Of a stretch of DNA of 64,000 bases, positions 62,201 through 64,000 are shown in pieces (within the stretch, counting starts at the first letter, position 1; each line of letters starts with the position of its first letter). A model generated the notes under the pieces. The model saw nothing but the letters and a program-made list of their open reading frames with translations, was not told where the DNA came from and ran no database searches. The position numbers were made by a program, and so were the translations under genes. The DNA comes from Hepsetus odoe (Eukaryota; Chordata; Actinopteri; Characiformes; Hepsetidae): the NCBI GenBank assembly GCA_017165825.1, contig CM029372.1:917466-981465 (forward strand), written 5' to 3'.

Positions 62201-62749
62201 GTGTGAGAGCGATAACACCAAATTTAACACACCTGCTCCCCATTTAAGTCACATGACACCGGGGAGGGAAAATGGCTAATCGGGCACAATGTGGACATTT
62301 TTCATTTAGGGGCATACTCACTTTTGTTGCCAGTGGTTAAGACATTAATGGGTGTGTGTTGAGTTATTTTGAGGGGACAGCAAATTTACACTTATACAAG
62401 CTGTACACTGACTACTTTACAATGTATCAAAGTGTCATATCTTCAGTGTTGTCCCATGAAAAGATATAATAAAATATTTGCAAAAATTTGAGGGGTGTAC
62501 TCACTTTTGAGATACTGTAAGCTTACATTGGCTTCAGCCACAAAAGATTTCAAGACTGATAGACTGTTTTTTTTTTTTTGGCAGACTTTTTGCCAACACT
62601 GAGATGTCTCCTGGGAAACCCAGTCTACATTTTGTACCTCTGTGTCACTGTAATCCAGTTTAACTCTTTGATAGGAATGGTGACATATAAACCAAAATAC
62701 ATTGAACAACATTATGGGCAGTCAGCATCCAAAGCTAACTTCTTGATGG
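45037..62749 (+). CDS. slco1c1: slco1c1 (Oatp1c1) organic anion / thyroid hormone transporter, N-terminal part
   Basis: SLCO1C1 is a 12-TM plasma-membrane exchanger of the OATP family. In vertebrates it takes up thyroxine, reverse T3 and conjugates, chiefly at brain barriers. Eight coding exons give 396 codons plus one base, ending in phase 1 beyond which the gene leaves the window. Visible parts are a cytosolic N terminus, TM1 to about TM7, an extracellular loop with NST and NLT sites, and the OATP signature DARWVGAWWLGYL before TM6. SMWIYVLLGNILRGIGETPI and MVTYKPKYIEQHYGQS match human SLCO1C1 very closely. The Kazal-like loop and TM8-12 are missing only because of the window edge. The position after pde3a, same strand, matches human 12p12. 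Confidence 0.95.
45285..45508 (+). mobile_element. SINE-A copy
   Basis: catgggtttgagtcccagat, ggttgtcctgaggtacccttgagcaaggtacc and a cacaatgacaaaagtcac tail. Confidence 0.82.
46468..46511. repeat. (AT)n microsatellite
   Basis: About 22 TA units followed by TTTA units. Confidence 0.93.
46684..46938 (-). mobile_element. SINE-A copy
   Basis: gtgaaagtgactattcttgtcattgcgaggtc through cccggggagcagtgatgggg to a ccactaggccaccactgcc head. Confidence 0.88.
47960..48176 (+). mobile_element. SINE-B copy
   Basis: ggtggtggtctagtggtagg head, caggttcgaatcccacc B-box, cactctggataagagtgtctgcc and atgctgtaaatg tail. Confidence 0.9.
48447..49793 (+). pseudogene. Tc1-like transposase pseudogene
   Basis: The left end actgccttccaaatgattatgcaaat resembles a fish Tc1 terminus. 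The interior gives broken HTH and DDE segments (a frame with RQIHRIKRAVAKMPLQSSKQ; MQDNAPSHAWKYY near 49593; LNPIENLWAFLKWEI near 49680). The 3' end, gcctaaaacttttgctcagtactgta, is the terminus of the MITE family at 12381, so the copy is chimeric. Many stops. Confidence 0.75.
49980..50137. mobile_element. Tc1-like MITE 3' end
   Basis: gatttctcttttgttcattcac...ttccacacctggctaaaacttttgcccagtactgt repeats the right half of the 12381-12887 MITE. Confidence 0.75.
50146..50230. repeat. (TA)n microsatellite
   Basis: About 40 TA units directly after a GT-rich run. Confidence 0.95.
50667..50808 (+). CDS. slco1c1: slco1c1 coding exon, TM1
   Basis: A 142-bp exon with acceptor tctcatttcag and donor gtaaga, phase 0 in and 1 out. 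It encodes MFLVALSFAYFSKALSGSYM then STITQLERRFDIPSYLIGVI and DGSFEIG, corresponding to TM1 and the following loop of OATP1C1 (human VFLCALSFVYFAKAL, ITQIERRFDIPSSLVGVIDG). The ATG at the exon start is internal to the protein. Confidence 0.95.
50809..54097 (+). other. slco1c1 intron 3
   Basis: Mostly single-copy-looking AT-rich sequence with no exon-like conservation. The only recognised repeat is SINE-B at 53642-53844. Confidence 0.65.
53642..53844 (-). mobile_element. SINE-B copy
   Basis: acatttacagcatttagcag at left (tail) to accactagaccaccaccacc at right (head), with gggatttgaaccaggg as the antisense B-box. Confidence 0.9.
54098..54230 (+). CDS. slco1c1: slco1c1 coding exon, TM2-TM3
   Basis: A 133-bp exon with acceptor tggctgctag and donor gtaagc, phase 1 in and 2 out. 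It reads GNLLVIAFVSYFGAKLHRPK then IIAVGCLLMSMGTFLIALPH. The YFGAKLHRPK loop between TM2 and TM3 is a conserved OATP motif. Confidence 0.95.
54428..54840 (+). mobile_element. Tc1-like transposon 5' end
   Basis: cagaggtgcctgaaagttagtgaaccc terminus, then gtgagtagcaaaagtttgtgaacc, cagtcctgcacatcaacttggagg and ataaaggtcaggactttgac, the known 5' half of a fish Tc1-type element. The right part is missing. Confidence 0.78.
55012..55713. mobile_element. composite of two related LTR ends with internal GC-rich segment
   Basis: 55012-55290 begins TGTCACGATG and ends near ccgttaca, and shares with LTR family 1 the block gcttataacgccagcccccgatgaggcacacctgg. 55613-55713 repeats that block and the same end (gtcacagaaccgttaca). 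Between them lies unmatched GC-rich sequence. It looks like a deleted LTR-internal-LTR copy; no clear target duplication was found. Confidence 0.6.
55494..55608. repeat. 38-39-bp GC-rich minisatellite
   Basis: Three imperfect units of gcctcctccagcggacttgg...cctcgtccctcaagcccc. It lies between the two LTR-related ends. Confidence 0.85.
55754..56010 (+). mobile_element. SINE-A copy
   Basis: cccagtggttagggagttgc head, gtgggtttgattccc B-box, and a caatgacaagggttgtcactttc tail. Confidence 0.9.
56031..56200 (+). mobile_element. Tc1/mariner-like MITE end
   Basis: tacactgctcaaaaaaaattaaaggaacactt is a terminus found on a common fish element; the following 140 bp resemble its 5' region. No opposite terminus was located. 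Confidence 0.55.
57822..57940 (+). CDS. slco1c1: slco1c1 coding exon, extracellular loop 2
   Basis: A 119-bp exon with acceptor attttatag and donor gtaata, phase 2 in and 1 out. It encodes RYNFETSVRSSLNSTNNLTP then CLASSPTGQAGEHTSTVSNT. This is the divergent extracellular loop. NST and NLT sequons fit glycosylation, and the Cys after NLTP is conserved (human SISPCLLESS). The hydrophilic sequence and lower conservation are as in the family. Confidence 0.86.
58065..58211 (+). CDS. slco1c1: slco1c1 coding exon, TM4
   Basis: A 147-bp exon with acceptor ctacaccag and donor gtaaca. It encodes CENESRLSMWIYVLLGNILR then GIGETPIQPLGISYIDDHAH and EDNAAFYI, the most conserved OATP segment (human MWIYVFLGNLLRGIGETPIQPLG). 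Separated from the previous exon by only a 124-bp intron. Confidence 0.96.
58995..59167 (+). pseudogene. Tc1-like transposase remnant
   Basis: ccattggaccatggagcaaagtaatgtggcctggtctgatgaatca corresponds to the WT.EQ..NV.WSDES block of Tc1-like transposases. Short and frame-broken. Confidence 0.6.
59168..59213. repeat. perfect palindrome, 22-bp arms
   Basis: Arm 59168-59189 (reads caagggagcagaggcattac then tg) is exactly reverse-complemented by 59192-59213, with only two bases between. It abuts the head of a SINE-B. Confidence 0.95.
59214..59432 (+). mobile_element. SINE-B copy, intact
   Basis: (GGCGGT)n then ggtctactggtagggtac head, ccggttcgaatcctacc B-box, gtcgctctggataaaagcgtctgc and aatgccgtaaatgtaaat tail. 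Confidence 0.92.
59621..59719 (+). CDS. slco1c1: slco1c1 coding exon, TM5
   Basis: A 99-bp exon with acceptor ggtttcccag and donor gtaagt, phase 1/1. It reads GCVQTISVIGPVFGYLLGSL then CAKIYVDIGFVNM, equivalent to human [29 protein letters not shown]. Confidence 0.96.
60439..60683 (+). mobile_element. SINE-A copy
   Basis: ggggcagtggttgcctagtg head, gtgggttcaaacccc B-box, and a caatgacaagaatagtcactttcac tail. It ends about 80 bp before the TM6 exon. Confidence 0.92.
60765..61010 (+). CDS. slco1c1: slco1c1 coding exon, OATP signature and TM6
   Basis: A 246-bp exon with acceptor tttccaaag and donor gtaggg, phase 1/1. It contains GDARWVGAWWLGYLIAGLV, the OATP superfamily signature at the loop 3 / TM6 border, then AVPFWFLPKSLP and a long cytosolic loop rich in Ser, Lys and Asp (residues after SLP), ending FIKLAK. 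Confidence 0.96.
61062..62517 (-). mobile_element. Tc1-like transposon, both ends present, transposase inactive
   Basis: 1456 bp between TA dinucleotides (61060-61061, 62518-62519). The termini cagtatctcacaaaagtgag and, inverted, gtactcacttttgagatact are inverted repeats. The transposase lies on the minus strand in pieces: ELSEDLKKTFVALHKDGLGY and NALKL (62030-62180), RRMSASSIAAEVEGVGG (61900-61970) and HVLWSNETKMNLFGSDGVKR (61690-61770); antisense of SPDLKPIEHL lies at about 61370. Frameshifts and stops inactivate it. Confidence 0.92.
62585..62749 (+). CDS. slco1c1: slco1c1 coding exon, TM7 (last exon in window)
   Basis: A 165-bp exon after a run of T ending ggcag, with donor gtaagt, phase 1/1. 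It encodes DFLPTLRCLLGNPVYILYLC then VTVIQFNSLIGMVTYKPKYI and EQHYGQSASKANFLM, matching human DFLPSLKNLFGNPVYFLYLC and MVTYKPKYIEQQYGQSSSRANF. The next exon is outside the window. Confidence 0.96.
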
Positions 62750-64000
62750 GTAAGTATAAGCTCATACTCCATTTCAATGCTTTTCATTGTTATCTTGGAG
62801 ATTGTACTGGAACATTTTTCTTTACAATTTTAGTGTAGTTACAAAGGTTACACCACAGAATGTTTAAAATAGAGTTGTGTGTTTTGTGTCATTATCAAAA
62901 ACCACATGGTCTGTGAAAGACAATTAATTTCTGCTCCAATAAATAAAAAATATCTTAAATAGAATTAGTTGCTGTGTTATGTAGATGCATTACATCTTTC
63001 CTGGACCCATACAGATACTATTTTGAGCTTCTAACAACAAGCCCTGTTTAAGTACATCAATCTTGCATCTAAACTCACTGTCCATTTTATCAGTAGTCAC
63101 TGTCTGTTTTACCTTATTTATCAATGGTCAAGACATTCACATTACCACCACTGAGTTGATATTATTTGGGTGGTGGATTATTATCAGCAATGCAGTGAGA
63201 ATGACATGGTAGATGTCAGAATGGTGTTCCAAAATATATTTTCACCAGCAGGGCTGTGAAGCAGTGAAAAAAAAAAAAACTAAATTATTGCTTAATCCTT
63301 ACAGCAGTGGCCATCTCAGAATGCACCCAATTTTGGACTTTCTTGAATGGGCTACTGTAAATGAAAATGATGTCAGTTGCCTGTGTTCTCATGAAAAAAG
63401 AAAGTTTAGAGGGGATCTGTATAGGGTGTCTGGAGGTTTTTGCATATGATCATTAAAACAAAACCCTTGTCTGTTTGGGAGTTCACTATTTAGAAGGTTA
63501 ATATTTATACTTTTATATTCAAATTGTGCAAATCAATACCATTCTTTTCTATCAACCAAAGAAGTTACCATGCTAAATGAATGAAGTTACCAAAAACTAA
63601 ATGCAATTACTTGAGAGATATTACTCACTACCACACTGTCTTCTCAGAGTTTTACTTATTCTCTGAACATTGGGACATTTTCCATCCATTCATCCATCCA
63701 ACCATTTATCCATTTTCAAAACTGCTTATCTGGACTGGGTCATAGGGATAGTTGCCTAAGGAAACTAGCCCACATATTCCTTTCCACTGGAGTTTTCATA
63801 ATCTCCTCCAGGGAAATCCCAACGTGCTCCCATGCTCCCAGAAAGTATTCACTGTGCTTCACTATTTCCAGGCTAGGTTACAGCCTTATTCCAAAATGGA
63901 TTAAATTCATTTTTTACCTCTAAATTCTACATACAATAGCCCATAATGACAAAGTGAAAAAAGTTAACTTGAAACATTTGCAAAGTTATTAAAAATAAAA
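62750..64000 (+). other. slco1c1 intron (partial, to window edge)
   Basis: Intronic sequence after the TM7 exon. I see no further exon. It ends in a Tc1-like terminus. Confidence 0.7.
63840..64000 (+). mobile_element. Tc1-like transposon left end, cut by window edge
   Basis: agaaagtattcactgtgcttc, acagccttattccaaaatggattaaattc and cataatgacaaagtgaaaaaag are the standard left end of the same Tc1 family whose right end lies at 22488-22936. Confidence 0.82.

Noticed and set aside
1..64000. CRISPR arrays, bacterial operons or phage
   Set aside because: The regular repeats found are microsatellites and minisatellites without unique spacers, and all genes have spliceosomal introns.

Overview
This window is vertebrate, almost certainly teleost fish, genomic DNA. 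It is AT-rich, has short coding exons with GT-AG introns, and is crowded with fish-type repeats: Tc1-like transposons, RTE-like LINEs, tRNA-derived SINEs, solo LTRs, and CT and TA microsatellites. Two protein-coding genes lie head-to-tail on the + strand. No bacterial, viral or CRISPR features were seen.

Gene 1 (4086..33495) is pde3a, the cGMP-inhibited cAMP phosphodiesterase 3A. Fifteen coding exons were reconstructed: 4086-4136, 14331-14594, 16668-16825, 18274-18335, 19484-19715, 26188-26261, 27010-27191, 27538-27675, 29407-29518, 29770-29883, 30081-30280, 30683-30886, 30965-31126, 32692-32953 and 33059-33495. They total 2652 bp, which is 883 codons plus a stop, and the reading frame holds across every junction. 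The first coding exon (N-terminal membrane region) lies left of the window. The regulatory linker, the whole HD-type catalytic domain with the PDE3-specific insert, and an unusually long acidic/lysine-rich tail are all present.

Gene 2 (45037 to beyond 62749) is slco1c1 (Oatp1c1), an organic-anion/thyroid-hormone transporter. Eight coding exons are visible: 45037-45174, 50667-50808, 54098-54230, 57822-57940, 58065-58211, 59621-59719, 60765-61010 and 62585-62749. They cover the N terminus through about TM7; the rest is off the right edge. A CpG-rich island at about 43040-43860, with a consensus splice donor at 43551, is the likely promoter and non-coding first exon. The PDE3A-SLCO1C1 order and orientation match the human 12p12 region, so this is an ancient linkage.

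Layout: 1-4085 is pde3a intron 1; 4086-33495 holds pde3a exons and introns, with repeats concentrated in introns 2 and 6; 33496 to about 43040 is 3' UTR plus intergenic DNA; 43040-45022 is the slco1c1 promoter, untranslated exon and first intron; 45023-64000 is slco1c1.

The most notable structures are: a Tc1-like element containing both a 3.35-kb LINE with a 15-bp target duplication and a TA-flanked MITE; three solo LTRs with perfect 5-bp target duplications, all antisense to the host genes; two exon-proximal CT-tract segments copied downstream; a 22-bp-arm perfect palindrome; a stopless 78-bp intron inside the PDE3A catalytic domain; and a possible premature terminal exon or 12-bp microexon in pde3a. 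The two genes are unrelated biochemically (cAMP hydrolysis; hormone uptake) and are linked only by synteny.
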